Source of the DNA: Bacteroidales bacterium
GTDB lineage: Bacteria; Bacteroidota; Bacteroidia; Bacteroidales; Muribaculaceae
Length of the DNA: 64,000 bases
Assembly: GCA_015061085.1 (NCBI GenBank)
Contig: SUXG01000002.1
Location: 1 to 64,000, forward strand
Direction: 5' to 3'
The notes beneath the pieces are model-generated. The model was not told where the DNA came from. It was given only the letters and a program-made list of their open reading frames with translations, and did no database searches. Each line of letters opens with the position of its first letter. Within the stretch, counting starts at the first letter, position 1. Shown in pieces: positions 17,939 through 26,174 of the stretch. The position numbers were made by a program, and so were the translations under genes.

Positions 17939-18085
17939 GCTAAGGTATTAGCAAAGCTCTTTCGGAGTTTTTTATAGAATCGAACAAAGAGATAAATATC
18001 ATATATGTTAGGTTTGTAGACAATAAAATTAGATTTATGATTCGCATTGTGCAGGTTTCTTGTGAAAGACGCCTGCTTTTTATTT
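17939..18085 (+). ncRNA. Candidate small RNA, copy 1 of a sibling pair
   Basis: Predicted transcript of roughly 145 nt between a -7 element and a terminator-like hairpin. The 5-prime end can form GCTAA (17939-17943) / TTAGC (17948-17952). The 3-prime end has GCAGG (18051-18055) / CCTGC (18072-18076), with inner TTTC/GAAA pairing, then a T run. The last 86 nt recur at 18579-18664. A second weak hairpin with T run at about 17953-17973 could end the transcript early. No known family recognised; an RNA is inferred from promoter, terminator and duplication only. Confidence 0.45.
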
Positions 18086-18089
18086 ATAT
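18004..18089 (+). repeat. 86-bp direct repeat, copy 1
   Basis: Matches 18579-18664 at 82 of 86 positions. It starts TATGTTAGGTTTGTAGA and ends in the hairpin plus T run. The four differences include G/A and C/T changes beside or within the hairpin, where G-C becomes G-U so pairing survives. Confidence 0.9.
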
Positions 18090-18426
18090 CCACATGATCA
18101 GTCGATTCCATAAATGAATATAACCATCACTTAGATTGGCAATTAAAGATAGATTGTTTTTTATTTGAAAATATGGATTTGTGCTAATTGATGACTTCGA
18201 TAATTGATGTGATTGGATATCGAAGTGAAGAAAACTAAATTATCAGTATATAATGCCGGATTTAGGGAAATGAGGTCTCATTTGGAGGACTTTCTATGTC
18301 AATAACTAAGATTTTGAGTTATATTATAACTTTAATATAACTTGTATTATAAAAATGTAAGTAGTAGAAAATCAACTGAATAATAATTTTATTACTTATA
18401 TAAATATTTATATTGATATTACATAA

Positions 18427-18458
18427 TTTGCGTAGAAACACAAAGGGTAGTAATTTTG
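18427..18458 (+). promoter_or_regulatory. Strong candidate promoter of small RNA copy 2
   Basis: TTTG (18427-18430), 20 nt, TAATTTTGC (18451-18459): exact in both halves. No start codon with a plausible gene follows until aroQ, which has its own promoter. Confidence 0.65.
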
Positions 18459-18462
18459 CAAT

Positions 18463-18657
18463 GTCAAAATAAAATGACATGTACAGAAAATGATTCGTCA
18501 TATAAATGGCAGAAAATATAGTTAGGAAAATTTGGTATAAAAGATTAAGGTTTTTATAAGATTAGTAAATAAATCGTTTATGTTAGGTTTGTAGAAAATA
18601 AGATTAGATTTATGATTCGCATTATGCAGGTTTCTTGTGAAAGACGCCTGTTTTTTA
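18463..18657 (+). ncRNA. Candidate small RNA, copy 2 of a sibling pair
   Basis: Predicted transcript of about 190 nt. An imperfectly placed 5-prime hairpin (ATGTCA 18461-18466 / TGACAT 18475-18480) sits at the expected start. The 3-prime 86 nt are shared with copy 1, ending in GCAGG (18627-18631) / CCTGT (18648-18652) and a run of six T. The region between is unrelated to copy 1, so the two would share a 3-prime module but differ in the 5-prime half. It ends about 80 bp before aroQ. Confidence 0.5.
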
Positions 18658-18664
18658 TTTATAT
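18579..18664 (+). repeat. 86-bp direct repeat, copy 2
   Basis: See copy 1 at 18004-18089; 82 of 86 positions agree and there are no gaps. Confidence 0.9.
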
Positions 18665-18688
18665 AAACTACAGAAAAATCATATCTGC

Positions 18689-18719
18689 TTGCAATTTAAA
18701 AGCTATTGCACTAACTTTG
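18689..18719 (+). promoter_or_regulatory. Promoter of the aroQ operon
   Basis: TTG (18689-18691), 20 nt, TAACTTTG (18712-18719), followed 19 nt later by the aroQ ATG. This excludes an in-frame upstream ATG at 18612 as the start. Confidence 0.7.
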
Positions 18720-18737
18720 CAGAATATTAGAGGGAAT

Positions 18738-19166
18738 ATGAAAATACTTATTATAAATGGTCCCAATTTAAATCTGTTGGGCAGGCGTGAGCCGGAGATA
18801 TACGGAACGACATCATTTGAAGACTACTTTGCTTCTTTGAAAGAAAGATTCAAAGAGGTTGAGTTATCGTATTTCCAGACAAATCACGAGGGTGAAATAA
18901 TAGATAAGTTGCATAGCTGTATAGGTGTGTGCGATGCAGTTGTACTGAATGCGGGTGCATATAGTCACACATCGTTGGCCATAGCAGATGCAATAGCTTC
19001 GATAGATTTGCCTATTGTGGAGGTTCATATAAGTAATGTTTTTGCACGTGAAACAATCCGACAACATTCAATGCTGTCGTCAGTGTGTAAAGGAGTGATT
19101 GTCGGTTTCGGTCTTAAATCATACGATTTGGCAGTCAGTTCATTAATTGATATTTGCAAAAAATGA
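18738..19166 (+). CDS. aroQ: Type II 3-dehydroquinate dehydratase
   Basis: 142 residues from the ATG at 18738, typical of the type II enzyme. It dehydrates 3-dehydroquinate to 3-dehydroshikimate in the shikimate pathway. Motifs: NGPNLNLLGRREPEIYG with the catalytic Arg and Tyr, FQTNHEGEIIDKLH, NAGAYSHTSLAIADAI, and EVHISNVFARETIRQHS with the catalytic His. aroB, for the preceding pathway step, lies 2.4 kb away on the other strand. First gene of an operon with the O-methyltransferase, rbfA and a LolC/E-type permease; its stop overlaps the next start (ATGA). Confidence 0.95.
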   Translation: MKILIINGPNLNLLGRREPEIYGTTSFEDYFASLKERFKEVELSYFQTNHEGEIIDKLHSCIGVCDAVVLNAGAYSHTSLAIADAIASIDLPIVEVHISNVFARETIRQHSMLSSVCKGVIVGFGLKSYDLAVSSLIDICKK

Positions 19167-19804
19167 ATCAAAAATTAGACGAATATATATTAAATCATAT
19201 TGATGAGGAGCCCGATTTTCTACATCAATTGGATAGAGACACACATTTGTATCATTTACGACCTCGAATGTGTTCGGGACATCTCCAGGGTCGCATTCTA
19301 AAGATGCTTGTAAGAATGATAAATCCAAGTAAAATTTTGGAGTTAGGGACCTTTACGGGATATTCAGCGTTATGTATGGCTGAAGGAATGTCGGAGATGT
19401 GCGAATTGCATACAGTGGAGATAGATGATGAATTGGAGGATTTTGTAAGAGCTCATTTTGAAGAATCCGGATTTGCCGACCGATTGCATTTGCATATTGG
19501 GGACGCAAAGGAGATAATCAAGTCGATGAATGATGCTAAATTTGACTTGGTCTTTATGGATGCAAACAAAAGAGAGTATTGTGAATATTATGAATTAATA
19601 TTTCCTTTATTGGCCGAGGGAGGCTATATTTTAGCTGACAATACACTGTGGGATGGACATGTGGTGGATGACTCACACATTAATGATGCTCAGACGCAGG
19701 GTATCATGCGATTTAACAAAATGGTGGCAGAAGATCCTCGAGTGGAAAAGGTTATCCTTCCGATTCGTGACGGATTGACTATTATACGAAAAATTAAAAA
19801 TTAA
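19163..19804 (+). CDS. Class I SAM-dependent O-methyltransferase (caffeoyl-CoA OMT-like)
   Basis: 213 residues from the ATG at 19163, which overlaps the aroQ stop as ATGA; a TTG nine bases earlier is less likely. SAM-binding motif I is ILELGTFTGYSALCMAEGM, followed by the acidic VEIDDELEDF, DLVFMDANKREY and GGYILADNTLWDGHVVD, as in the metal-dependent Methyltransf_3 family. The small-molecule or RNA substrate is unknown; some relatives modify tRNA. Neighbours are housekeeping, so a housekeeping role is plausible. Confidence 0.88.
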   Translation: MNQKLDEYILNHIDEEPDFLHQLDRDTHLYHLRPRMCSGHLQGRILKMLVRMINPSKILELGTFTGYSALCMAEGMSEMCELHTVEIDDELEDFVRAHFEESGFADRLHLHIGDAKEIIKSMNDAKFDLVFMDANKREYCEYYELIFPLLAEGGYILADNTLWDGHVVDDSHINDAQTQGIMRFNKMVAEDPRVEKVILPIRDGLTIIRKIKN

Positions 19805-19817
19805 AAAGATCATATAT

Positions 19818-20180
19818 ATGGAAACAAAAAGACAAGCTAAAATATCTCGATTATTACAAAAGGAATTAAGTGAAATATTTCGCCGTCAAACAGCAGGCTT
19901 GGGTGGAGTATTGGTGTCGGTCAGTGTTGTCAGAGTGTCGCCTGATTTGGGCATAGCTAAGGCTTATTTGAGTATATTTCCAAGCGAGAAGTCGGCGGAA
20001 ATACTTGAGAATATCAATGCGCAAAGCAAAAGTGTGAGATATGAGTTGGCACAAAATGTTCGACAAGTTTTAAGAAAATGCCCGGAGTTGCAATTTTATT
20101 TGGATGACTCGTTAGACTACATCGAAAACATAGATAAATTGTTAGCTTCTGATCCACTGAAAGAAGATCCGAATAATTAA
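19818..20180 (+). CDS. rbfA: Ribosome-binding factor A
   Basis: 120 residues, the standard size. A small KH-like protein that binds the 30S subunit during 16S rRNA 5-prime end maturation. The N-terminal helix (RQAKISRLLQKELSEIFRR) and conserved core (VSVVRVSPDLGIAKAYLSIFP, LRKCPELQFYLDDSLDYIENIDKLL) are typical. 13 bp after the O-methyltransferase and 35 bp before the permease, same operon. Confidence 0.93.
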   Translation: METKRQAKISRLLQKELSEIFRRQTAGLGGVLVSVSVVRVSPDLGIAKAYLSIFPSEKSAEILENINAQSKSVRYELAQNVRQVLRKCPELQFYLDDSLDYIENIDKLLASDPLKEDPNN

Positions 20181-20215
20181 AAGAGAGTCGGGCAACAAAT
20201 CACCCAATATTATCG

Positions 20216-21577
20216 ATGAAATTTAAAATTCCACTATCAGCTCGGATTGCCTATCGTTATCTAATGTCGAAAAAGACATATAGCATGGTCAATCACATAT
20301 CCATTGTTTCAATATGTGGAGTCGCAGTTGCAACAATGGCTATTGTTTGTGTGCTGTCAGTATTTAATGGTTTTCAAGATGTGTTGGGAGGAAAGTTGGA
20401 TCAGCTATCGGCTGATGTGAAAGTGACTTCTTTGAAAGGAAAAGTTATTGAGTCAGCAGATTCTCTGATCGATCTTCTTGAGTCTTTGCCGGAGGTTGCG
20501 ATGGTGATGCCTATGGTCGAAGACAATGCGTTGGCAATATATAATCGGCGTCAGTTGCCTGTGAGGATACAAGGCGTTGATGCCGATAAATATTCATCAA
20601 TGACAGCCATTCGAGATTTAGTGAAAGAGGATGGCAAGTATGCTCTCATTTCAGATGTCGATGAGGCGATAGATGTCTTCGCTGATAGTGTGTCAGAAGA
20701 TGTGCTTGATGAAAATGCGTTATTTGCATATGCCGATGAGTTGTATGCTGATGAACCGATAACAGAGCCAATGGATGATTATCAAGCTATAATCAGTGTC
20801 GGTGTAGCTGTAAGTCTGAAAGCACATCCTGACGACTCAAAGTCATTAGGTCTTTATGTTCCGAGAAGATTGGGGATGGTAAACATGGGAAATCCTGCAG
20901 CATCATTTATAAGTGATTCGCTTAGTATCGCAGGTGTGTTTCAAGCAGACCAAGCGCAATATGACGAAAATACAGTGATTGTAGATATTGCATTGGCAAG
21001 ACGAATGTTTCAATATGACGCAGAGGCTACAAGTGTTGAAATTAATTTGAAGCCGGGTGTTGATTTAAATGATTTTTGTGCTACTTTGTCGGAAAGTTTG
21101 GGCGCAGAATATGTAGTGCAAGACAGGCATAGTCAGCAGGATGTGCATTTCAAGATGATAAATATCGAGAAATGGGTGACATTCCTTTTGTTGGCATTTA
21201 TATTGTTGATAGCATCATTCAATATGATTAGTTCGATGTCGATGTTGATAGTGGAGAAAGTCGAAAGTATCAAAATATTGCACAATTTAGGTGCTTCTCG
21301 TGCTATGATAGGAAATGTGTTTAGGTGGGAAAGCTGTTTTGTCAATATTGTAGGTTCTATCTCCGGTATAGTGATGGGATTAGTGTTGTGCTTGTTGCAA
21401 CAACATTTCGGACTTATTAAACTTAACGGAGAAGAAGGCAGCTTGATAATAAGCGCATATCCGGTAAAAGTGTTGTTTGTTGATATTATAATAGTTTTGG
21501 TGCCGATATTCCTGATAGGCTTGTTGACTTCGATGATCTCGGCTCATTATGCCAAGTCATCTCTCAACGAAGAATAA
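20216..21577 (+). CDS. FtsX-type ABC permease, LolC/LolE-like
   Basis: 453 residues with one N-terminal transmembrane helix after the conserved ARIAYRYLMSKKTYSMVNHIS, a long periplasmic domain (about 45-310) and three C-terminal helices. The FtsX domain signature is visible (FNMISSMSMLIVEKVESIKILHNLGAS). By family it should extract lipoproteins from the inner membrane together with an ATPase (LolD), which is not in the window. The periplasmic part contains an unusually acidic stretch (about 145-185). Its stop is 2 bp from that of convergent aroB. Confidence 0.88.
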   Translation: MKFKIPLSARIAYRYLMSKKTYSMVNHISIVSICGVAVATMAIVCVLSVFNGFQDVLGGKLDQLSADVKVTSLKGKVIESADSLIDLLESLPEVAMVMPMVEDNALAIYNRRQLPVRIQGVDADKYSSMTAIRDLVKEDGKYALISDVDEAIDVFADSVSEDVLDENALFAYADELYADEPITEPMDDYQAIISVGVAVSLKAHPDDSKSLGLYVPRRLGMVNMGNPAASFISDSLSIAGVFQADQAQYDENTVIVDIALARRMFQYDAEATSVEINLKPGVDLNDFCATLSESLGAEYVVQDRHSQQDVHFKMINIEKWVTFLLLAFILLIASFNMISSMSMLIVEKVESIKILHNLGASRAMIGNVFRWESCFVNIVGSISGIVMGLVLCLLQQHFGLIKLNGEEGSLIISAYPVKVLFVDIIIVLVPIFLIGLLTSMISAHYAKSSLNEE

Positions 21578-21579
21578 TA

Positions 21580-22635
21580 TTACTGATTTAAATCTCTAAA
21601 AATATCGAGGGCAGTCTTAATCTGCTCTACTGATGAGTGGCAGTCGATTATAGGCGTGCCGACAGATTTCATCAGAGTGAAATTTATTTCCGAATCGGCG
21701 TTTTTCTTATCTTGTCGCATGAAATCAATCAGTAAATCATAGTCATTGCATGTAATAGGCAGTGAGCCGAAGTTGTCTTTGACATATGAACTGATTTGAT
21801 GCAAAACTTGGCTTGGGAATTGCAATACTAAGTGGCTGAGTACCAATTCGGCAACGATGCCGTATGCAACAGCAACTCCGTGGGGTATGATGTGATTTTT
21901 GGATAATGACAGACTCTCAAAAGCGTGCCCGAAAGTATGCCCGAAATTGAGCGCTTTGCGTATGCCGTTTTCGTATGGGTCTTCGGCGACAATAGCTTCT
22001 TTGACCATCACCGAGTCGCGAAGTATATCCATGAATTCGTCTCGATAAATTGAATCGATGTCGGAATTTAATATGTCAGAAGTGGATTTTAAATCTTTGA
22101 GCAATGCGTGTTTCAGCATTTCGCCAAGACCGGAAAGAATATCGTCATGGCTGAGAGTTTTTAAAAAACGAGTTGAGATTATTGTTGCAAATGGAGGATG
22201 GATTGCACCGATAGCATTTTTGATGTTTTGGTGATTGATTGCAGTTTTCCCTCCGATTGAGGCATCGATTGCCGACAAGATTGTGGTCGGCACATTTATA
22301 TACTTTATCCCACGTTTATATGTGGCTGCGGCAAATCCTCCGATATCACTGATCACGCCACCTCCGATATTGATTAACACTGCATGTCGGTCGGCTTTAT
22401 TGTCGATTAATGCTTGCCATATTTCAGACAATGAATTTATGTCTTTGTGGTTTTCACCGGATTCTATAGTGATGTGGATAGCTGATTGAAAGATGAGATT
22501 ATCGGAAAAATATTTCAATGTGTGTTGACGTGAAAATTTGTCGGTTAGGACAAAGATTTTTGAAGGTTTTATTTCGGCGATCAACAGATTGAGATTGTCG
22601 ATAATATCGTTGGAGAATATAATTCGGGTGTCCAT
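21580..22635 (-). CDS. aroB: 3-dehydroquinate synthase
   Basis: 351 residues. NAD- and metal-dependent cyclisation of DAHP to 3-dehydroquinate. Motifs: GGGVISDIGGFAAATYKRG, PTTILSAIDASIGGKTAINH, metal ligands in GLGEMLKHALL and NFGHTFGHAFE, and a later His in PHGVAVAYG. The start lies 1 bp after the stop of the HAD phosphatase gene, so they are cotranscribed. Converges with the permease gene with no intergenic space. Confidence 0.95.
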   Translation of the reverse strand: MDTRIIFSNDIIDNLNLLIAEIKPSKIFVLTDKFSRQHTLKYFSDNLIFQSAIHITIESGENHKDINSLSEIWQALIDNKADRHAVLINIGGGVISDIGGFAAATYKRGIKYINVPTTILSAIDASIGGKTAINHQNIKNAIGAIHPPFATIISTRFLKTLSHDDILSGLGEMLKHALLKDLKSTSDILNSDIDSIYRDEFMDILRDSVMVKEAIVAEDPYENGIRKALNFGHTFGHAFESLSLSKNHIIPHGVAVAYGIVAELVLSHLVLQFPSQVLHQISSYVKDNFGSLPITCNDYDLLIDFMRQDKKNADSEINFTLMKSVGTPIIDCHSSVEQIKTALDIFRDLNQ

Positions 22636-22636
22636 A

Positions 22637-23386
22637 TCAATCGTTTTGCGATAAGGTTAGAAGGAGGTGTAGATTGTCGGCAAAACTTTGCATAGAGTCG
22701 AAAACAATGTCTGCTCCGGCATTATATAGGTCAGACTCTGAAAGTGGTCCTGTGGTAATTCCGATAGTGAAACATCCGGCTGCATGACCGGCTTGTGCTC
22801 CAAGAGGAGCATTTTCGATGACTATGGCATTGGAGTGACACACCCCGGCTTTTTCCAGACCTTTAAGGTATGGTTCCGGATCGGGCTTACCTTTTGTGAC
22901 ATCAAGTGCAGTGATTCGTTTTTGTGGTTCGAATGCACTCGGGAAATCGGAGTCTATATATTTGATTAGGCTGTTTTGAGCAGAGCCGGTCACGAGCACT
23001 CTGTCGATACCGCAGTCGATGAGGTTTTGTAGCATGGCATTTGCTCCCGGCATCACTTCTTTTTTGCCGATTTCAACGAAATATTCTGCCTTTTTCTCGT
23101 AAAGCTTGCGCCATTCTTCTTCGCCGGCTATTCTTCCGTATTTTCGTTGGAAAAGGAGATTGATTGTGGCCTTTCCGGTCATCCCTTCGTAGAGGTAAAA
23201 CTCTTCGCGAGAACATTCGATACCGACTTCGCTCATCATTTTGTGCCAAGCCAATGTGTGATATTTCATTGAGTCATAGAGCACTCCGTCCATATCGATT
23301 AATGCGGCTTTAATGTCAAGCCTGTCGATATGGTTTCTACTAATGTATGAGTTGATAGAAGATTTTATTTTGTCGGATATTGTCAT
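22637..23386 (-). CDS. HAD-superfamily phosphatase / beta-phosphoglucomutase-like
   Basis: 249 residues. HAD motif I is DMDGVLYDSM (nucleophile Asp), with a helical cap (YEGMTGKATINLLFQ), motif II VLVTGSAQ, the motif III lysine in KGKPDPEPYLKGL and motif IV in VIENAPLGAQAGHAAGC. Subfamily IA, probably a sugar-phosphate phosphatase or mutase. Sits in an operon with aroB and the DUF5715 lipoprotein; nothing links it firmly to the shikimate pathway. Confidence 0.88.
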   Translation of the reverse strand: MTISDKIKSSINSYISRNHIDRLDIKAALIDMDGVLYDSMKYHTLAWHKMMSEVGIECSREEFYLYEGMTGKATINLLFQRKYGRIAGEEEWRKLYEKKAEYFVEIGKKEVMPGANAMLQNLIDCGIDRVLVTGSAQNSLIKYIDSDFPSAFEPQKRITALDVTKGKPDPEPYLKGLEKAGVCHSNAIVIENAPLGAQAGHAAGCFTIGITTGPLSESDLYNAGADIVFDSMQSFADNLHLLLTLSQND

Positions 23387-23402
23387 AGGAAATCAAGCAG
23401 AT

Positions 23403-24134
23403 TTATTTTGTTGCAGTTATGTGAAAACAAGCAGTTTTATACTCATATTTTACAAGACATCTCTCTTGCTTGCGCAAATCAAGCAAAACCTCTCCGAGTA
23501 CCCCTTTGAGGTCATTGCCGTTGATTGTGCGAGTCGAATCGAGGCAGAAGAAATGGTTGTAGCTGATGTCAAATGTAGTCCCAAATTGATGTGTTGATGA
23601 GTCTGAAGCATTGACATTTACGCGACGAAGTTTTTTGACCGTGGTTGGAGTTCGCAATAGGCTTGTTACTTTGATTCGATAGCCGTCGGCTCCTCTGTTG
23701 GCTAATGAGTCGATGAAATTTTTGCCAATGTCTTCCAAAAGTTCAGCAGCTTCCGGAACAAGAAACGGCAGAGAGTGAGTCAATTTATCGACATGGTAGA
23801 ATTTATTTGACTCTATTTTTACGATAGGACGTTTTGTGAAATATGAATTTTTAACCGAGACAATTGGGTCAATACCTAATTTTTCGGCATAAGCATACTG
23901 ATATTTATTGCTGTCATTGAAGACTTCTCTGAAGTTGCCAAAATAATTTACATGGATGCGTGCGTTGGAATACGACCCGTTCTTTAGCTCCGTATTTTTT
24001 TTTGTGTGAGTATTGTTGACAGAGTCAATTGTGATAGAGTCATTATGTGTAGTGTCGCATTGTTTGTCGCTGCATTGAGCGAGGAAAAACAAGGCGCACA
24101 GAGAGCATGCAATAATGTATGTGAATGATTTCAT
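23403..24134 (-). CDS. DUF5715 family lipoprotein, peptidase M15-like motif
   Basis: 243 residues from the ATG at 24134, chosen because the protein then begins with a lipoprotein signal (MKSFTYIIACSLCALFFLAQ and Cys). The C-terminal half has SSTHQFGTTFDISYNHF, which resembles the SxHxxGxAxD zinc-site motif of M15 D,D-carboxypeptidases, and LLRTPTTVKKLRR before it. A periplasmic role in peptidoglycan is plausible but not shown. Upstream member of the operon with the HAD phosphatase and aroB. Confidence 0.8.
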   Translation of the reverse strand: MKSFTYIIACSLCALFFLAQCSDKQCDTTHNDSITIDSVNNTHTKKNTELKNGSYSNARIHVNYFGNFREVFNDSNKYQYAYAEKLGIDPIVSVKNSYFTKRPIVKIESNKFYHVDKLTHSLPFLVPEAAELLEDIGKNFIDSLANRGADGYRIKVTSLLRTPTTVKKLRRVNVNASDSSTHQFGTTFDISYNHFFCLDSTRTINGNDLKGVLGEVLLDLRKQERCLVKYEYKTACFHITATK

Positions 24135-24330
24135 TGTCGATGTTGTTGAATTATTGTGTAAAGTTAGGACAAATTTGTAAAATAGACAAATGTATTGCAG
24201 TTGGGACATCTGTTTGGAAGCCTATTTTTTATAGGATGCCTCTATAAATTGTGTGACATGATAATTTTTTGTAAGGCTTGTGGTTCTCAGTCGGTAAAAG
24301 GCGAATTTTGTGGTGTATAATCAAATTTAG

Positions 24331-24361
24331 TTTGAATTTTCCGAAAAAATGATTAACTTCG
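24331..24361 (+). promoter_or_regulatory. Promoter of tyrS
   Basis: TTTG (24331-24334), 19 nt, TAACTTCG (24354-24361); one mismatch (C) in the -7 element. The ATG is 43 nt downstream. No T-box or other leader structure seen. Confidence 0.6.
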
Positions 24362-24403
24362 CAACTCAAGAATAGAATATTAACAATAAAACAAAATATA
24401 TCG

Positions 24404-25696
24404 ATGAATTTTGTAGAAGAATTAAGATGGCGCGGTATGATTCATACAATGATGCCGGGCACAGAAGAATTATTGGAAAAAGAGATGGTGACAGCATATT
24501 TGGGTATTGACCCGACTGCTGACTCATTGCATATAGGACACTTGTGTGGGGTAATGATATTACGTCATTTCCAACGTTGTGGCCACAAGCCATTGGCGTT
24601 AATCGGTGGTGCAACAGGTATGATTGGCGACCCATCAGGAAAATCGCAAGAACGCAATCTGCTTGACGAAGAGACATTGCGTCATAATCAAGAGGCTATC
24701 AAGCGTCAGCTCGCAAAATTCCTCGATTTCGAAAGTGATGCACCAAATCGCGCCGAACTTGTCAATAATTATGACTGGATGAAAGAGTTCTCATTCCTTG
24801 ATTTTGCTCGTGAAATAGGCAAGCACATCACAGTCAACTATATGATGGCAAAAGAATCTGTTCAAAAGCGTTTGAATGGTGAAGCTCGCGATGGATTGTC
24901 ATTCACAGAGTTTACATATCAATTGCTTCAAGGCTATGACTTTTTACATCTCTATCAGCATAAGGGTTGTAAATTGCAGATGGGTGGTAGCGATCAATGG
25001 GGCAACATCACGACAGGCTCTGAATTAATTCGTCGTAAACTTGGTGCTGAAGCATACGCATTGACATGTCCGCTTATCACAAAAGCCGACGGTGGTAAGT
25101 TCGGTAAGACCGAAAGTGGAAATGTGTGGTTGGATCCACGTTATACAAGTCCGTATAAGTTCTATCAGTTCTGGCTTAATGTCAGCGATTCGGATGCAGA
25201 AAAGTATCTGAAGATTTTCACATTTATATCGCAAGAAGAAATCGCAGAGTTGGTAAAACAGCATGCAGAAGATCCTGGTCAGCGTCCACTCCAAAAGCGC
25301 TTGGCAAAAGAGGTGACAATCATGGTGCATAGCGAAGCTGACTATAATGCTGCGCTTGAGGCGAGCCAAATTCTTTTCAGCAATAAGGCAAATGAAACGC
25401 TTAAAAACATCGATGAAGCGACATTGCTCGATGTCTTTGAAGGCGTTCCTCAATTCGAAATCTCAGCCGAAGAACTTAAAGCCGGAATTCCGGTGCTTGA
25501 CCTTTTGGCAGTGAAGTCAGCTGTGTTTGCTTCAAAGGGAGAGGCTCGTAAAATGGTACAAGGTGGTGGCGTAAGCATCAATAAAGAAAAAATCGCTGAC
25601 CCTAATGCGAGTGTTTCGGAAGAAGTGTTGTTGAATGGTAAATACATACTCGTTCAACGTGGTAAGAAAAACTATTATTTGTTGATAGTGAAGTAA
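24404..25696 (+). CDS. tyrS: Tyrosyl-tRNA synthetase
   Basis: 430 residues, the standard bacterial length. Class I synthetase: the HIGH motif is in SLHIGHLCG (about residue 45), tyrosine-binding residues in [11 protein letters not shown] and [13 protein letters not shown], the KMSKS-equivalent KFGKTESG (about 230), and a C-terminal S4-like RNA-binding domain (about 365-430: [20 protein letters not shown]). Monocistronic, between its own promoter and a terminator. Confidence 0.96.
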   Translation: MNFVEELRWRGMIHTMMPGTEELLEKEMVTAYLGIDPTADSLHIGHLCGVMILRHFQRCGHKPLALIGGATGMIGDPSGKSQERNLLDEETLRHNQEAIKRQLAKFLDFESDAPNRAELVNNYDWMKEFSFLDFAREIGKHITVNYMMAKESVQKRLNGEARDGLSFTEFTYQLLQGYDFLHLYQHKGCKLQMGGSDQWGNITTGSELIRRKLGAEAYALTCPLITKADGGKFGKTESGNVWLDPRYTSPYKFYQFWLNVSDSDAEKYLKIFTFISQEEIAELVKQHAEDPGQRPLQKRLAKEVTIMVHSEADYNAALEASQILFSNKANETLKNIDEATLLDVFEGVPQFEISAEELKAGIPVLDLLAVKSAVFASKGEARKMVQGGGVSINKEKIADPNASVSEEVLLNGKYILVQRGKKNYYLLIVK

Positions 25697-25718
25697 TAAC
25701 AGATATCGATTTATATTT

Positions 25719-25750
25719 CAAAGGTTGGGCATCATTGCTCAACCTTTTTT
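25719..25750 (+). terminator. Rho-independent terminator after tyrS
   Basis: AAAGGTTGGGC (25719-25729) / GCTCAACCTTT (25736-25746), with one G-U pair, then a T run. Confidence 0.85.
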
Positions 25751-25856
25751 GTCTATGCAATGATTTTTCAGTAAGAGTAAATAATGAGAGAAAAGAAAGA
25801 TTAAGTGTTAAGACAATATAAAATAAAGGTGTAAGAGAGTAATTTGATGCGATAAG

Positions 25857-25888
25857 TTGTTGAGATTGCTGATTTTTTGCTAATTTCG
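25857..25888 (+). promoter_or_regulatory. Candidate promoter of the FKBP operon, upstream of the MITE
   Basis: TTG at 25857-25859 or 25860-25862, 18-21 nt, TAATTTCG (25881-25888), the same C variant of the -7 seen for tyrS and lrp. If used, the transcript carries the whole MITE-like element in a leader of about 280 nt. Confidence 0.5.
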
Positions 25889-25909
25889 CAGTGTAAAAGT
25901 ATTTTTAAT

Positions 25910-26056
25910 GGGAACTTCTATAAATTGCTTTGTGGTGATTTATGAATTTTGACTGAGTTAAAGGCGAAAAGATACCGGTCAAAAACATAGAGCATACAAA
26001 AGGAAGCTCCCCAAAGCTAAAGGAATAACTAAATCCGGGAATTTTTAGAAGTTCCC
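25910..26056. mobile_element. MITE-like element, 147 bp, with 17-bp terminal inverted repeats
   Basis: Left end GGGAACTTCTATAAATT (25910-25926) and right end AATTTTTAGAAGTTCCC (26040-26056) are inverted repeats matching at 16 of 17 positions. The interior is too short for a transposase. The right-end sequence recurs, decayed, at 62147-62181, which supports a dispersed element. No clear target-site duplication was found. A minus-strand reading frame crosses the element but has no gene-like context. Confidence 0.65.
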
Positions 26057-26174
26057 TTGTGTTAATAGAAGACTCTTTTCTGTGGCTGAAAATATTATGC
26101 GAATATTTTTGGCATGGCAATTGTAGTCAGATATAGTCAGAATGATAAATAACAAATTTAGAAACAGATAGAAA

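Noticed and set aside
17893-18111. Minus-strand frame of 72 codons over small RNA copy 1
   Set aside because: No signal, no family and no promoter on that strand; it runs through the hairpin and repeat.
18042-18111. Short peptide starting MIRI in both 86-bp repeats
   Set aside because: Two of the four differences between the copies change the encoded residues, and the hairpin explains the conservation better.
18612-18737. In-frame extension of aroQ to an ATG at 18612
   Set aside because: The extension lies in the 86-bp repeat and upstream of the aroQ promoter, and it is not part of the enzyme fold.
25905-26120. Minus-strand frame of 71 codons through the MITE-like element
   Set aside because: Too short for a transposase, no recognisable motif, and it is bounded by the inverted repeats rather than by gene signals.
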